Of a DNA stretch of 64,000 bases, positions 63,153 to 64,000 are shown piece after piece. The stretch covers positions 62,001 to 126,000 of the forward strand of contig JAHCAI010000009.1 of the NCBI GenBank assembly GCA_019634975.1, in the 5' to 3' direction. The DNA comes from Burkholderiales bacterium (GTDB taxonomy: Bacteria > Pseudomonadota > Gammaproteobacteria > Burkholderiales > SG8-41). Under the pieces are notes generated by a model, which saw nothing but the letters and a program-made list of their open reading frames with translations, did not search any database and was not told the DNA's origin. Both the position numbers and the translations under genes were made by a program. The first letter of the stretch is position 1. Each line of letters starts with the position of its first letter.

Positions 63153-64000
63153 CTGCCGCGCGCCTTCAGGAATTCGCCGAGGATGCGCGCGGTATGCGAG
63201 CGCGCGGCTTTTTTGACGACCTCCGCCGGCGGCCCTTCGGCGACGATGCGGCCGCCGCCGTTGCCGCCCTCGGGGCCGAGGTCGATGATCCAGTCGGCTT
63301 CGGCCATCACGTCGAGGTTGTGCTCGATCACCACCACCGAGTTGCCGGCATCGACCAGCCGGTGCAGCACATGGATCAGCTTTTCGACGTCGGCCATGTG
63401 CAGGCCCACGGTCGGTTCGTCGAGCACGTAGAGCGTATGCTTCTGCGCGCCGCCGCGGCCGGGGCGCGCGCCGGCGTCATCGCCGTTGGCGCGCACCTTG
63501 GCCAGCTCGGTGACCAGCTTGATGCGTTGGGCCTCGCCGCCTGAAAGCGTTGGGCTCTGCTGGCCCAGTGTCAGGTAACCGAGACCCACATCCTGCAGCA
63601 GGCGCAGCGCGTGGTGGATCTGCGGATGCGCGGCAAAGAACTCGACGGCTTCGTCGATGCTCAGCGCCAGCACCTCGCCGATCGACTTGCCCTTGAATTT
63701 CACCGACAGCGTCTCGGCGTCGAAGCGCTGCCCGCCGCAGACATCGCAGGGCACTTTCACGTCGGGCAGGAAACTCATCTCGATCTTCTGCACGCCCTGG
63801 CCTTCGCAGGCCTCGCAGCGGCCGCTCCTGGTGTTGAAGGAAAAACGGCTCGCGCTGTAGCCGCGCATGCGCGCATCCGGTGCCTCCGCATAGAGGCGGC
63901 GGATGTTGTCCCAGAAGCCGACATAGGTCGCGGGACAGGAGCGTGGCGTCTTGCCGATGGGGGTCTGGTCCACCTCGAGCACGCGGCCGACTTGCGGCCA
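63149..64000 (-). CDS. uvrA: UvrA excinuclease subunit, C-terminal part
   Basis: 283 residues of the C-terminal end are in the window; the start lies off the right edge. Zinc knuckle CEACEGQG...CDVCGGQ, ABC signature [11 protein letters not shown] and Walker [16 protein letters not shown] damage recognition with UvrB. Between signature and Walker B lies an extra Gly/Arg-rich stretch of about ten residues ([17 protein letters not shown]) absent from E. coli Uvr[15 protein letters not shown] in place of the usual SNPATYTGVF points to a long, duplicated betaproteobacterial UvrA type, not proven here. Confidence 0.93.
   Translation of the reverse strand, partial: WPQVGRVLEVDQTPIGKTPRSCPATYVGFWDNIRRLYAEAPDARMRGYSASRFSFNTRSGRCEACEGQGVQKIEMSFLPDVKVPCDVCGGQRFDAETLSVKFKGKSIGEVLALSIDEAVEFFAAHPQIHHALRLLQDVGLGYLTLGQQSPTLSGGEAQRIKLVTELAKVRANGDDAGARPGRGGAQKHTLYVLDEPTVGLHMADVEKLIHVLHRLVDAGNSVVVIEHNLDVMAEADWIIDLGPEGGNGGGRIVAEGPPAEVVKKAARSHTARILGEFLKARGR

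Overview
The window looks like chromosomal DNA of a high-GC Gram-negative bacterium, most likely a betaproteobacterium. The evidence is the Porin_4-type trimeric porins ending in Phe, the gene order miaB-phoH-ybeY-corC-lnt-glyQ-glyS-gmhB-plsC, the trpE-trpG-trpD-trpC-coq7 run, ubiquinone genes, an rplM-rpsI-argC-bactofilin-erpA-anmK-mepM-tyrS block, and a lysine-rich SWIB protein. No insertion sequence, integrase, prophage, CRISPR array or rRNA was seen. Almost all of it is ordinary core genome; the accessory-looking parts are 1-9.5 kb and 29-36 kb.

Layout. 1-9.5 kb is a surface or modification locus: a partial DxD glycosyltransferase, a 2OG-Fe(II) prolyl-hydroxylase-like enzyme, a TPR protein with a GT9-like tail, two tandem near-identical 381-aa porins, and a TPR-GT41 (OGT-like) glycosyltransferase. 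9.5-14.3 kb carries mgtE, a lipoamide-dehydrogenase-like flavoenzyme, an ECF sigma/anti-sigma pair and a 22-aa lysine/alanine peptide gene. 14.3-26.4 kb is one long minus-strand run (miaB to lysA), mostly with 4-bp overlaps. A CAU tRNA follows, then ubiH-like, dsbC and a TonB-like gene.

29.4-35.6 kb is a second-messenger operon: a class II cyclic-nucleotide phosphodiesterase, an HD-GYP protein whose HD histidine is Gln, a GGDEF-EAL protein with both motifs lost, and a GAF-GAF class III adenylate cyclase. 35.7-38.9 kb has mltA, a small membrane protein, a methyltransferase, apaG and rpe. 38.9-44.2 kb is gph plus the trp genes, with a candidate Trp-codon leader peptide before trpE, and coq7. 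44.2-54.1 kb is OsmC-like, a DUF218 protein, ribosomal L13/S9, argC, bactofilin, erpA, anmK, mepM, tyrS and an NADH-dehydrogenase-like flavoprotein. 54.1-64 kb has two msrA genes flanking fbp, a DUF72 gene, the SWIB protein, two transporters, pdxH, pirin, a META lipoprotein, an ankyrin protein and the 3' end of uvrA.

The observations most worth checking are the cAMP operon with degenerate c-di-GMP proteins, the porin/hydroxylase/glycosyltransferase locus, a dispersed AT-rich motif (core TTTTTATTGA) in several intergenic gaps, the mini lysine-rich gene sharing a 14-nt promoter element with the SWIB gene, the trpE leader, and a small membrane-protein gene antisense to the tail of a methyltransferase. 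All calls come from reading the sequence; no database search was run.
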